Below are positions 42,387 through 50,788 of a stretch of DNA of 64,000 bases, piece after piece. Numbering within the stretch: the stretch's first letter is position 1; each line of letters begins with the position of its first letter. A program made the translations under genes and the position numbers. The DNA is from G965222505 sp965222505 (GTDB taxonomy: Bacteria > Bacteroidota > Rhodothermia > Rhodothermales > DATKEJ01): NCBI GenBank assembly GCA_965222505.1, contig OZ244956.1, forward strand, positions 2,294,001 through 2,358,000, written 5' to 3'. A model generated the notes under the pieces. It had not been told where the DNA came from. It saw nothing but the letters and a program-made list of their open reading frames with translations, and searched no databases.

Positions 42387-43562
42387 TTACCCGTCCTCGA
42401 CCGGATGGGCTTCCGGCAACCAGGAGTAGGGATACGTGGCATCATCCAGGCTGCGGGCGGCTTCCGTCAGGTGCAAAGGACGGAAGGTATCGACCATGAC
42501 GGCATACTCCTCCGTTCCGGCCTTGCCGATGCTTTTCTCGATCGTCCCTGGATGCGGGCCGTGGGGAATCCCGCCGGGATGCTGGGTGATGCTGGCGTAA
42601 TCGACCCCCTTCCGGCTCATGAATTCCCCGTGGACGTAGTACAGGACTTCGTCCGAGTCGATGTTGGAGTGGTTGTACGGTGCCGGAATCCCTTCGGGAT
42701 GATAGTCATACAGCCGTGGCACGAACGAGCACACAATAAAGTTGGGAGCTGCAAACGTCTGGTGAACCGGCGGCGGCTGATGGACCCGGCCCGTGATCGG
42801 CTCGAAGTCCTTGATGTTGAAAATCCACGGGTACAGGTAGCCGTCCCACCCTACCACATCGAAGGGGTGATAATCAAACCAGTACCGGTGGTACCGCCCT
42901 TGCTTTTTGATGCGAACCTCAAACTCGCCCCGTTCATCGAAAAACAGCGGGCCTTCCGGCCGACGGATGTCTCGCTCACAGAACGGGCTGTGCTCCAGAA
43001 ATTGTCCAACTTGCGACAGGTACCGCTTGGGAATACGTATCGGACCGGTAGACTCCACGCAGAGTACCCGATTTTTCTCCGTCTCGAAGTGTATCTGGTA
43101 GGTGGTGCCACGTGGGATGAAGATGTAATCCCACGGCTCAAACGGGAGCATCCCAAACACCGATTGTAACACCCCTTCGCCTTCGTGAATGAACAGCAGC
43201 TCATCATGTTCGCCATTGCGGTAGAAATAGTCCATCTCGGCATCGGGCCGGGCGATGGAGAGTTCTACGTCCTTGTTGTAACACAACACCCGGCGGCTGT
43301 TGATGGGATCGCCCCCGGCCGGAGCATCTTCGGTCCGGAGGTGGTGGTGCCGGAGCAGGTTTTCTTCCCAGGGCTCAAATTCGATTTTCTCGCCCTGGGC
43401 CACCCGAATAACTTGCGTAGGCGGGTGGTAGTGATACAACAGCGAGGAACCGCTGCTAAAGCCTTCTTCGCCGAAGAGTTCTTCGCTGTACAAGGCCCCG
43501 TCGGGCCGGCGAAATTGCGTGTGGCGCTTGTGCGGGACGTTCCCCAAACGATGGTAGATCAT
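42387..43562 (-). CDS. hmgA: Homogentisate 1,2-dioxygenase
   Basis: It opens the aromatic ring of homogentisate to maleylacetoacetate in tyrosine catabolism. About 391 residues from ATG 43562 (MIYHRLGNVPHKRHTQF). The iron site is intact: His in PYNHSNIDSDEVLYY with the nearby Glu, and His in PHGPHPGTIEKS. The cupin core includes WDYIFIPRGTTYQIHF. An in-frame start five codons earlier (MTIEI) is translated repeat and rejected. It follows hppD across a 100-bp spacer that is entirely heptad hairpin. Confidence 0.95.
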   Translation of the reverse strand: MIYHRLGNVPHKRHTQFRRPDGALYSEELFGEEGFSSGSSLLYHYHPPTQVIRVAQGEKIEFEPWEENLLRHHHLRTEDAPAGGDPINSRRVLCYNKDVELSIARPDAEMDYFYRNGEHDELLFIHEGEGVLQSVFGMLPFEPWDYIFIPRGTTYQIHFETEKNRVLCVESTGPIRIPKRYLSQVGQFLEHSPFCERDIRRPEGPLFFDERGEFEVRIKKQGRYHRYWFDYHPFDVVGWDGYLYPWIFNIKDFEPITGRVHQPPPVHQTFAAPNFIVCSFVPRLYDYHPEGIPAPYNHSNIDSDEVLYYVHGEFMSRKGVDYASITQHPGGIPHGPHPGTIEKSIGKAGTEEYAVMVDTFRPLHLTEAARSLDDATYPYSWLPEAHPVEDG

Positions 43563-43566
43563 TATT

Positions 43567-43656
43567 TCAATGGTCAATGGTCAATAGCCAATGGCCAATT
43601 GTCAACTGGTCTTCTCATTGACCATTGACAATCGACCATTGACCATTGACAATTAT
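43567..43656. repeat. Heptad hairpin 6 (GGTCAAT dialect)
   Basis: GTCAATGGTCAAT (43573-43585) pairs perfectly with 43638-43650, and neighbouring units offer shifted registers. The array runs from 5 bp before the hmgA ATG to 7 bp after the hppD stop. Confidence 0.88.
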
Positions 43657-43662
43657 AAATAC

Positions 43663-44802
43663 TTATAGGTTTCCCCGAAGGTCTTGTTCGCGTTCAATGG
43701 ATTCGAACAGGGCTTTGAAGTTCCCTTTGCCGAACCCGCGTGCCCCTTTACGTTGGATGATTTCGAAAAACAGCGTGGGCCGGTCGGAGACGGGTTTGGT
43801 GAAGATCTGCAAGAGGTACCCTTCATCATCACGATCTACGAGGATGCCGAGGTTTTTCAAGTCGGCGATGTTTTCGTCGATGGTGCCAACGCGCTCCTCC
43901 AGCATATCGTAGTAGGCCGACGGCACATAGAGGAACTGGATCCCCCGGGCGCGAAGTTCAGAAACGGTGGCAACGATGTCGTCGGTGAGCATGGCCAGGT
44001 GTTGGACACCGGGGCCGCCATTGTAATCCAGGTACTCCTCAATCTGGGATTTCCGCTTGCCCTGGGCGGGCTCGTTGATCGGGAATTTGATGCGGCCACG
44101 GCCACCGGCCATGACCTTGGACATCAGGGCCGAATATTCCGTCGAGATGTCTTGATCATCGAAGTGGATATACTCGGTAAAGCCCAGCACATCCCGGTAA
44201 AAGGCGGCCCACTTATTCATCCCGCCAAGCTCCACATTGCCGACGCAATGGTCCACAAACTGGAATCCAACCGGCTTCACGGGCTGTGGAGAAGTCTTTG
44301 GCATGTAACCCGGCATGAATAACCCGGTATAGCCGTCTCGTTGGACAATGGTATGGATGGTATCGCCGTAGGTCTTGATGGCGGCTATGCGAATCGTGCC
44401 GTTTTCATCGGAGAGGTCGTGAGGTTCGGCAATGGAGACGGCACCGCGGCGGATACTTTCGTTGTACGCGAGGTCTACGTCAGCCACGGTCATGGCGATG
44501 TCCCGCACGCCGTCCCCATGCGTTTTGACGAATTCGGCAATGGGGGAATCCCCGTGCAACGGCGCAGAGAGGACAAGCCGGATGTTACCCTGCGTAAGCA
44601 GATAAGCGTGCCGATCCCGGGTGCCGGTTTCCAGGCCCCGGTACCCGGCCAGCTGAAAGCCGAAAACCGTCTGGTAATAGTGCGTAGCCTGCAATGCATT
44701 GCCGACCCACATTTCCACATAGTCTACATCAATCAGGCCAAGGTGATCAGTGAATTCATCTTCCAGAGGCCGTTCTAAAACCGGTGTTTCTAAGGTAGGC
44801 AT
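43663..44802 (-). CDS. hppD: 4-hydroxyphenylpyruvate dioxygenase
   Basis: It converts 4-hydroxyphenylpyruvate to homogentisate, the substrate of HmgA. The 379-aa product has two VOC domains. Ligands are visible in the C-terminal one: VDHCVGNVE (about 187-195), GVQHLAMLTDDI (about 268-279) and FFEIIQRKG near 348-356. The start carries ETPVLERPLEDEF before the first domain. It is the first gene of the hppD-hmgA unit, divergent from an Lrp/AsnC gene. Confidence 0.95.
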   Translation of the reverse strand: MPTLETPVLERPLEDEFTDHLGLIDVDYVEMWVGNALQATHYYQTVFGFQLAGYRGLETGTRDRHAYLLTQGNIRLVLSAPLHGDSPIAEFVKTHGDGVRDIAMTVADVDLAYNESIRRGAVSIAEPHDLSDENGTIRIAAIKTYGDTIHTIVQRDGYTGLFMPGYMPKTSPQPVKPVGFQFVDHCVGNVELGGMNKWAAFYRDVLGFTEYIHFDDQDISTEYSALMSKVMAGGRGRIKFPINEPAQGKRKSQIEEYLDYNGGPGVQHLAMLTDDIVATVSELRARGIQFLYVPSAYYDMLEERVGTIDENIADLKNLGILVDRDDEGYLLQIFTKPVSDRPTLFFEIIQRKGARGFGKGNFKALFESIEREQDLRGNL

Positions 44803-45041
44803 AATCGTGTATGGTTAGTTGTACGCACGTGGATTGGCCTGGGTGCTGCTATCGCGGCCCTATACTCAGTCCGCGGGCTGGTGGTTAGTGGCCTCGGCGA
44901 TTATCCACGCATGTGGCCCAAAAACCTGTGGCCGCGAGCGTACTATGAACAAACAATCCTTTGTGAAAGATACGACATTTTCGTTCCTTCTTTGGATACA
45001 AGACCTCTGTTCCGAACACAATTCGGCAAAATGTGCTTTTT
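44803..45041. promoter_or_regulatory. Divergent regulatory region of hppD and the Lrp/AsnC gene
   Basis: The 239-bp region must hold both promoters. A perfect odd palindrome TGTTC-C-GAACA lies at 45008-45018, 24 bp upstream of the regulator ATG, and is a candidate operator for autoregulation. I see no convincing -10/-35 boxes. GTGGAT / ATCCAC inverted segments near 44832 and 44902 are weaker. Confidence 0.45.
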
Positions 45042-45509
45042 ATGAGACTAGACCGAACAGATACCAAGATCATCGCCCTTTTGCAGAAAAATGCACGGCT
45101 GACGAACAAGGAATTGGCCGCTCAGATTGGCCTGGCTCCGTCGAGTTGTTCGGAACGGGTGCGGCGGTTACAACAGGCCGGGGTGTTCACGGGCTTTCAT
45201 GCGGAAGTGACGCCGAAGGCCCTTTCGATCCATTTACAGGCCTTTGTGGCGGTGCGCCTCAGCCGCCATGCCCCGGCCGCGCTGAAAGAGTTCACGCAGC
45301 ATGTGCTTGCGTTTCGGGAGGTGATCGGGGTGTACCACATTGCCGGGGCCAACGACTTCCTGGTGCACGTCGCCGTCCGAGATGCCGATCACCTGCGGGA
45401 CCTCCTGGGTTCCTTTACCACCCATCCGGATGTGGCGCACATCGAAACGGCCCTCATCTTCGAATACACCCGCAACCCCGAGTGGCCCAATCTCAACCCG
45501 GTTGAATAA
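45042..45509 (+). CDS. Lrp/AsnC-family transcriptional regulator
   Basis: The 155-aa product has an N-terminal helix-turn-helix (LDRTDTKIIALLQKNARLTN, SSCSERVRRLQQAGV) and a C-terminal RAM ligand-binding domain (FREVIGVYHIAGANDFLVHV). Lrp/AsnC proteins respond to amino acids. Divergence from hppD makes tyrosine or phenylalanine catabolism the likely target, as is common in this family. I chose the ATG at 45042 over the GTG at 45033. Confidence 0.92.
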   Translation: MRLDRTDTKIIALLQKNARLTNKELAAQIGLAPSSCSERVRRLQQAGVFTGFHAEVTPKALSIHLQAFVAVRLSRHAPAALKEFTQHVLAFREVIGVYHIAGANDFLVHVAVRDADHLRDLLGSFTTHPDVAHIETALIFEYTRNPEWPNLNPVE

Positions 45510-45514
45510 GGCGC

Positions 45515-46126
45515 TTACTGGCCGGGGAACCAGACGATGCCGACGTTGATGCGGACGGAGGTGGCGCTGGCGGCCTCGGGCAGGGTGATGGATACGCCAC
45601 CGAGTTCAACCTCGGTGAACTCACCGAGACTGAGTTGGGCACCGGCATCGATGGCAAAGGGCAACGACAAGTGGTACCGCACCCCACCGCCGACCGAAAG
45701 CCCGGCCCCGGATACGGTGAATTCCTGCGTCCCGGTCTCGTCCTGGATATCCTGTTTGGCCTGGCGTACACTAAAAGCGGCATCTACATAGGGACGGACC
45801 GCACTGGTGGTCGATCCAAACGAAAACATCACCCCCAGATCACCGTGGCCTAACGTGTAGCTTCCCCCAATGTCCGGGGAAATGCTGGCCGCATCCGCCG
45901 TGAAATAGGCAGAAATCAATTGGCTAAAACCATAGCCGAGGGTAATCCCGGCACCACCGCCACTCTCGCCATCGATTTCAAGGTCGTCGGCGGTCCAGGA
46001 GGCTGCTCCCAGGTGTGCCCCCAGGAAAAAGCCTTCACCGGTGGATTGCATGGAAATAGCCCCCTGGGCACGTGCCGAGGCCGTGTACATAAAGGAAACA
46101 GCGAAAATGAGCAACAGGTTTTTCAT
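45515..46126 (-). CDS. Outer-membrane beta-barrel protein
   Basis: The 203-aa product from ATG 46126 has a signal peptide (MKNLLLIFAVSFMYTASARA). Its mature part has glycine-rich amphipathic strands (GFFLGAHLGAASWTADDLEI, AGITLGYGFSQLISAYF) and ends VRINVGIVWFPGQ. It resembles OmpX/OprF-type eight-stranded barrels. The longer frame up to 46360 is repeat and spacer. It ends 5 bp from the convergent Lrp/AsnC gene. Ligand unknown. Confidence 0.83.
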   Translation of the reverse strand: MKNLLLIFAVSFMYTASARAQGAISMQSTGEGFFLGAHLGAASWTADDLEIDGESGGGAGITLGYGFSQLISAYFTADAASISPDIGGSYTLGHGDLGVMFSFGSTTSAVRPYVDAAFSVRQAKQDIQDETGTQEFTVSGAGLSVGGGVRYHLSLPFAIDAGAQLSLGEFTEVELGGVSITLPEAASATSVRINVGIVWFPGQ

Positions 46127-46240
46127 GGATGCATACCGAGTGAGATGAACGAAACGCAAGTACGATAAAGAGAACCGCAGATTTATTGACACGAAGAAAC
46201 GTCTTTCTTTCGAGAAAACAAAACGTTGGGTTTGGTCCTT

Positions 46241-46303
46241 CGTCCGTAGTCCATTGTCCGTTGTGAGATTCACCCGAAGTATACAACGGACCACGGACAA
46301 CAG
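46241..46303. repeat. Heptad hairpin 7 (GTCCGTT dialect)
   Basis: GTCCGTTGT (46256-46264) pairs with ACAACGGAC (46283-46291). Adjacent units GTCCATT and CACGGACAAC follow the 7-nt step. It lies about 115 bp upstream of the beta-barrel start, so it is further from a start codon than its relatives. Confidence 0.75.
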
Positions 46304-46360
46304 CGAGCGGCCAAGAGGCTTTACTGTGGTGCGGCCACACGCCTGCAACCGCGAGCGCAC

Positions 46361-48475
46361 CTATTGAACCCCGATGTTCATGCTCCGGGCCGTGCGGACT
46401 TCAAAGGCCTGACCGGCACCGTATGTAATGTCTTTCCCGCGATCAGCGACCTGCTTGAACGTGGCCGACTTGAGGGCCACCTGGGTGCCATCTACGGCTT
46501 CCACGGTTTCAACCACAAACTCCAGCAAGCCTTTCGTGCGGCCTTCCCCGGCGCGGGCATCCCGCACCGATCCAAACCCCCGCGCCCCGGCCCGAATCAC
46601 GACGGCCCCATCCACCCGGACGGCCTGCGTCACACGGAACGACACAGGCCCCCCCTTGCGATGCGCCTGGGCCGAACTCAACGGCTGCGTCAGGGCAACC
46701 GTTACTCGGGTTCCCGAGTTCAGGCGCACTTGTCTCCGGGCCGGCGCGGGTTTCTCAACCACGGTTTCTTCCGGCTCCTGAAGGATTTCTTCCACAACGG
46801 GCGGATCCTCCGGCCTGGGCACAGGTGGTGCCTGTTGCTGCGTAGAAGGCGTTGGGCGCTCCCGCTGCCGGGTCGCTACTTGTGTACGGCGGCGTTCCAA
46901 ATCCCGAAGCTTGCCGGTCACCTCCGCATTAGGAGACAAAACAGACAAGCTCTGCCGGTACAGTTCTTCGGCACGGGTCAGGTTGCCCCGGCGGGTTTCG
47001 GCATCGGCCAATTCGGTGATGCGCCGGGCAATCTGCTGTTGCATCTGCAACGCCTCGGCGTGCTGGGGGGCAATGGCGAGTACCTGACGGCAATATGCCC
47101 ACGCATTCTCACCAGGGGGTGTGGTCAGGCTACCGGCTGCGAAGAGTTGGTTGGCCCGCGTCATCAAGTCGGAAATACGAATCATCTGTGGGTTCGTGGC
47201 AGCATCCTGACCCGAAGACGTTCCTCCACCCTGTTGGAGCACCGGCTGGGGATCGGTAGGCACCACACTACGGACCTCTTCCGTATCGGCCAGGGCTTGC
47301 TCCGGAGCGGGGCCATCAGCAGTAGCCAGCCAGATTCCGATCATCAAACCCAACAAGATCACACCGGCAGCAGCATAATACGGCCAGGGCAGCGCCCTGG
47401 CTTGCTCCAGCCAGGGTTGCCACACCGGCACGGCCTTGACCTCGGCACTTTGTGAGGCTGCAGATGCCGCCCCGTATGAACCAGAACCCGCAGCAGCACC
47501 ATATGAACCGGAAGATGCGGCATAGGCCCCTGATCCAGAGGCTCCATACGCTCCCGAGCCAGCAGCTACATGGGAGCCCGATGATGAGGCGGGCGGCATG
47601 GGCACCGTCGCTTCCAAATCGGCAATGCGCGTCATGGGGGGCGGAGCTTGCTCATGCAACCGCGTGGGCATGTGCGCCAATAACGCCGCCCGAAACTCGG
47701 CTGCTGACTGGTAACGATGGGCTGGGTCTTTCTCCAGCGAAGTGAGCGTCACGGCTTCGAGTGGCTCCGGTAAATCGGCGACGAACGTACGGAGTGAGGG
47801 CGGTGTAGCCTCTACCTGTGCCCGCATCAGGCCGTAATCACTGTCGTGCGCAAAGGGCACGTTGCCCGTGAGCATTTTGTAGAGGACGATGCCCAGCGCG
47901 TAGATGTCCGAACGGCCATCCCCCTCCTGACCCTGCACCTGTTCCGGAGACATATACTCGATGGTTCCCACCAACCGGCCTGTGCGCGTCATACGATCGG
48001 AACCCAGGGCCCGGGCAATGCCAAAGTCCATGAGCTTGACCTGGCCCGCCGGGGTCAGCATTATGTTGGCCGGCTTGATGTCCCGGTGGACCACCCCTTG
48101 TTCGTGGGCATGCTGCAACCCGTCCAGCGCGCGAGAAATGATGGGAATGGCCTTGGCCGGAGACATGGCTCTGGTGCGGAGCAACAAATCTTCAAGCGTT
48201 TCGCCCCGCACGAACTCCATCACCATGAAGTAATCTTCGCCCTCCTGAAGAAAGCTGTAAAGCGTGGCGATGTTGGGGTGGTTGAGCCGTGCAAGGGTCA
48301 CGGCTTCCGCCTTGAACCGGTCGATCACCCCCGGCTGATGGGCCAGACTGGGCCGGACCATCTTGACAGCCACTTCGCGCTGCAGCATCTGATCCATGCC
48401 ACGGTACACGGTACCCATCCCCCCCACACCGATCTGCTCGACGATGCGGTAATTGCCAACAACCTGTCCTACCAT
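46361..48475 (-). CDS. Transmembrane Ser/Thr protein kinase (Pkn2-type)
   Basis: The 704-aa product has a complete kinase domain at about 8-270: glycine loop IGVGGMGTVYRG, catalytic Lys in REVAVKMV, HRDIKPANIML, DFGIARAL and GTIEYMSPEQ. A Gly/Ser/Ala/Tyr-rich linker follows (GSGAYGASGSGAYAASSGSY and repeats, about 300-340). Next come one TM helix (about 365-385), a TPR-like helical segment, a Pro-rich linker and a C-terminal beta-rich domain (RLNSGTRVTVALTQPLSSAQ). It is the last gene of the FHA-protease/kinase/phosphatase/kinase operon. Its start overlaps the phosphatase stop by 7 bp. The extracytoplasmic C-terminal domain is a probable sensor. Confidence 0.93.
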   Translation of the reverse strand: MVGQVVGNYRIVEQIGVGGMGTVYRGMDQMLQREVAVKMVRPSLAHQPGVIDRFKAEAVTLARLNHPNIATLYSFLQEGEDYFMVMEFVRGETLEDLLLRTRAMSPAKAIPIISRALDGLQHAHEQGVVHRDIKPANIMLTPAGQVKLMDFGIARALGSDRMTRTGRLVGTIEYMSPEQVQGQEGDGRSDIYALGIVLYKMLTGNVPFAHDSDYGLMRAQVEATPPSLRTFVADLPEPLEAVTLTSLEKDPAHRYQSAAEFRAALLAHMPTRLHEQAPPPMTRIADLEATVPMPPASSSGSHVAAGSGAYGASGSGAYAASSGSYGAAAGSGSYGAASAASQSAEVKAVPVWQPWLEQARALPWPYYAAAGVILLGLMIGIWLATADGPAPEQALADTEEVRSVVPTDPQPVLQQGGGTSSGQDAATNPQMIRISDLMTRANQLFAAGSLTTPPGENAWAYCRQVLAIAPQHAEALQMQQQIARRITELADAETRRGNLTRAEELYRQSLSVLSPNAEVTGKLRDLERRRTQVATRQRERPTPSTQQQAPPVPRPEDPPVVEEILQEPEETVVEKPAPARRQVRLNSGTRVTVALTQPLSSAQAHRKGGPVSFRVTQAVRVDGAVVIRAGARGFGSVRDARAGEGRTKGLLEFVVETVEAVDGTQVALKSATFKQVADRGKDITYGAGQAFEVRTARSMNIGVQ

Positions 48476-49350
48476 GATAACACCTCTACGTCCCGTGTAT
48501 GCCGTTCCGTGCGCGTGGCCTGCGGATCCCGGACTTCCAGCAGGGCTACCGTAATATTGTCGTATCCCCCCCGTTCCTTGGCCAGGGCCACCAGCGCTTC
48601 ACCCGCCAGATGAAACGGCTTCAGCGCCGAAAGTTGCTCAATTTCGGAAAACGTCACCAAATCATACAACCCATCGCTGCACAACAACAAGCGATCATTG
48701 ACGAGGAGCTGAACCGGGGCATCCCAGGTGGAGACTTCTACCTGGGGCCGGGTACCCAATGCCCGCAAGATAACGTTTTTCTCTTCGTGGGTATCGGCTT
48801 CCTCGGCGCTCAGGGTGCCGTCCTTGACCATCGCCTGCACCAGCGTATGGTCTTCGCTCATCTGACGCAGGGTACCCTCCCGCAGCAGATACATCCGGCT
48901 ATCCCCCACATGAGCCAGATAGGCCCGGTCTCCGAGGATGGCAACGACGGTACAGGTGGTCCCCATGCCCTTGCGGTCGGGATCGGCCTGGGCGGCTTCA
49001 TAGATGGCGCGGTTGGCCTGTTGCAAGGCATCAATCAAGGCTGTTTGCGGTGCCCCCTCGTGGGCATAGTACACCCGGCTCACTACGTCCGTTGCCAGTC
49101 GGCTGGCTTCTTCGCCGGCGGCATGTCCCCCCATACCGTCGGCTACGATGACCAGGAGTCCTTTGCGGCGGCGCTGTTCCGGTTGGTGAGGCCGTACAAA
49201 CCGGGCGGCATCTTCGTTTGCATCCCGTACACAGCCCACGTCTGTCCGTACACTTGCCTCGATCATCAGCATACCGGTCTCCGTTGAGGGAGCTTCCGGT
49301 GTAGCCGGGCGAGTGTCTTTAGCGCGTCGCTCTTTCCAACGAGTAAACAT
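48469..49350 (-). CDS. PP2C-family Ser/Thr protein phosphatase
   Basis: The product, about 293 residues from ATG 49350, has the PP2C metal motifs: RDANEDAARF near 45, VIVADGMGGHAAGEEAS, AYLAHVGDSRMYLL, LCSDGLYDLV and ERGGYDNITVALL. It reverses phosphorylation by the two neighbouring kinases. It overlaps the upstream kinase 3' end by 32 bp and the downstream kinase start by 7 bp, so all three are translated in a linked way. The longer frame to 49503 lies inside the kinase gene and is not used. Confidence 0.93.
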   Translation of the reverse strand: MFTRWKERRAKDTRPATPEAPSTETGMLMIEASVRTDVGCVRDANEDAARFVRPHQPEQRRRKGLLVIVADGMGGHAAGEEASRLATDVVSRVYYAHEGAPQTALIDALQQANRAIYEAAQADPDRKGMGTTCTVVAILGDRAYLAHVGDSRMYLLREGTLRQMSEDHTLVQAMVKDGTLSAEEADTHEEKNVILRALGTRPQVEVSTWDAPVQLLVNDRLLLCSDGLYDLVTFSEIEQLSALKPFHLAGEALVALAKERGGYDNITVALLEVRDPQATRTERHTRDVEVLSW

Positions 49351-50632
49351 ATTCTTCCCGTCTGGGATTGATTTTAAATTGATTGACGATCTTGTCCTGG
49401 TATCCCTGGGCACCCAGCACAAACTGAAGCACGGTATCGCGCCGGGCATGGATGACGTAGGGTACCGCATGGGTTTCCCCGCTCGGAAACCGAATCCAGG
49501 CATTGTTAACTCCGGCTATGGTAATCTTCACCGGCGTCAGATCTGCCCGCGTTTGCGCCGGGTCCGGTTCGTCCGTTAATCCCGTCTCGGTTGAGGCAGG
49601 CCACATCCAGAACAACACCAGGCACAGCAACAACGCCCCCACTCCACCCCACACTGGAGCAGGGATTTCAGGCAGCTTCAGGTCGGTGAGCCATGCCGGC
49701 ACCCGCAAGTTTACGCCCGGCCTGGGGCGCTCCCGTGTTTCCGGCTCAACAGCCCGCAGGATCAAGTGTTGCACCGGCGGCGAAGGCTCCGCCCGACGCA
49801 CGGGAACAGGTGCCATTCGGGTGGCCTGAAGCCCTGTTTTCAAAGCCGTATGCAAAGCGACGGCTGAGGGATACCGGTCGTTGGGGTTCCGTTTCAGGCA
49901 GCGGCTGATCACGGCTTCCAGGGAGGAGGGCAAACCGGGATTCAGGATCGAGGGCGGCACAAAAACCGCCTGGCTGATCTTGCCGAACAGGTCCATCATG
50001 TTCTCGGCCATGAACGGTGCGCGGCCGGTCACCATCTCGTAAAACAACACCCCCAGGCTCCACACATCGGACCGGGCATCGGTATGCCCTTTGATCTGCT
50101 CGGGGGCCAGGTACTGCAACGTCCCGACGACCCCGCCGGTCTGCGTCAGTTTGGGCGTGTTGCTGCCCTTGGCAATGCCAAAGTCAAGCAGCTTTACTGT
50201 GCCATCTTCCTGGACCCGAATGTTGCTCGGCTTGATGTCCCGATGGATGATCCCCCGGTTGTGCACATGGGCCATCGCACCCACCACCGACTGGTAGATC
50301 CGCAGCGCTTCGGCATAGGGCAACCGGCCCTGGGCGTGGATCAGTTCATCCAACCCTTTCCCCGGCACGAACTCCATCACGATGCATGCCTTCCCTTCAA
50401 ACTCCAGAAACTCATAGAGCGTAGCGATGTGCTGGTGTTGCAACCCGGCCTGAATACGGGCCTCGTTCTGAAAGCGGGCCAGCAACCCCGGCTCATGGAG
50501 GATCTTGACGGCCACCATACGGTCCAGGTTCTTGTGTACCCCCCGGTAGACGGACCCCATGCCCCCGGCCCCGAGAAACTCGACCAGCCGGTACGACTCG
50601 ATTTCCTTATTTAACCAACGGGGGGTTGACAT
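49319..50632 (-). CDS. Transmembrane Ser/Thr protein kinase
   Basis: The product, about 437 residues from ATG 50632 (MSTPRWLNKEIESYRL), has the kinase landmarks LGAGGMGSVYRG, VAVKILHEP, HRDIKPSNIRV, DFGIAKGS and GTLQYLAPEQ. A single TM is at about 313-335 (VWGGVGALLLCLVLFWMWP), and a short extracytoplasmic PEGA-like tail (KITIAGVNNAWIRFPSGE) ends the protein. The in-frame upstream extension to 50779 translates heptad repeat and is rejected. The hairpin lies 10 bp upstream of the ATG. Confidence 0.93.
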   Translation of the reverse strand: MSTPRWLNKEIESYRLVEFLGAGGMGSVYRGVHKNLDRMVAVKILHEPGLLARFQNEARIQAGLQHQHIATLYEFLEFEGKACIVMEFVPGKGLDELIHAQGRLPYAEALRIYQSVVGAMAHVHNRGIIHRDIKPSNIRVQEDGTVKLLDFGIAKGSNTPKLTQTGGVVGTLQYLAPEQIKGHTDARSDVWSLGVLFYEMVTGRAPFMAENMMDLFGKISQAVFVPPSILNPGLPSSLEAVISRCLKRNPNDRYPSAVALHTALKTGLQATRMAPVPVRRAEPSPPVQHLILRAVEPETRERPRPGVNLRVPAWLTDLKLPEIPAPVWGGVGALLLCLVLFWMWPASTETGLTDEPDPAQTRADLTPVKITIAGVNNAWIRFPSGETHAVPYVIHARRDTVLQFVLGAQGYQDKIVNQFKINPRREEYVYSLERATR

Positions 50633-50641
50633 GGGGGTTCT

Positions 50642-50750
50642 TTGCGTAATGTGTATTGCGTGTTGCGTGAACTTGATCCCTGGTATGCTGATCCGCGATG
50701 CGGTCACCCCGACTTGAGCTGAAATCACGTAATACGCAATACGCAACACG
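50642..50750. repeat. Heptad hairpin 8 (GCGTAAT dialect)
   Basis: CGTGTTGCGT (50659-50668) pairs with ACGCAACACG (50741-50750); in an alternative register GTATTGCGT (50653-50661) pairs with 50734-50742. The loop is about 70 nt. It separates the FHA-protease stop from the kinase start. Confidence 0.8.
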
Positions 50751-50788
50751 TCGAGCGGCACCCCATTGGGATCACGCACAACGCTGCG

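Noticed and set aside
43567..43656. Possible CRISPR-like direct repeats (and similar arrays elsewhere)
   Set aside because: The period is 7 nt with no unique spacers, arms are inverted, and no cas genes are present.
45008..45018. LexA-like box TGTTC-GAACA
   Set aside because: The spacing does not fit a LexA site and the adjacent genes are catabolic; kept only as a candidate Lrp/AsnC operator.
46127..46360. N-terminal extension of the beta-barrel gene
   Set aside because: The extension translates a heptad hairpin and spacer; the signal peptide starts at 46126.
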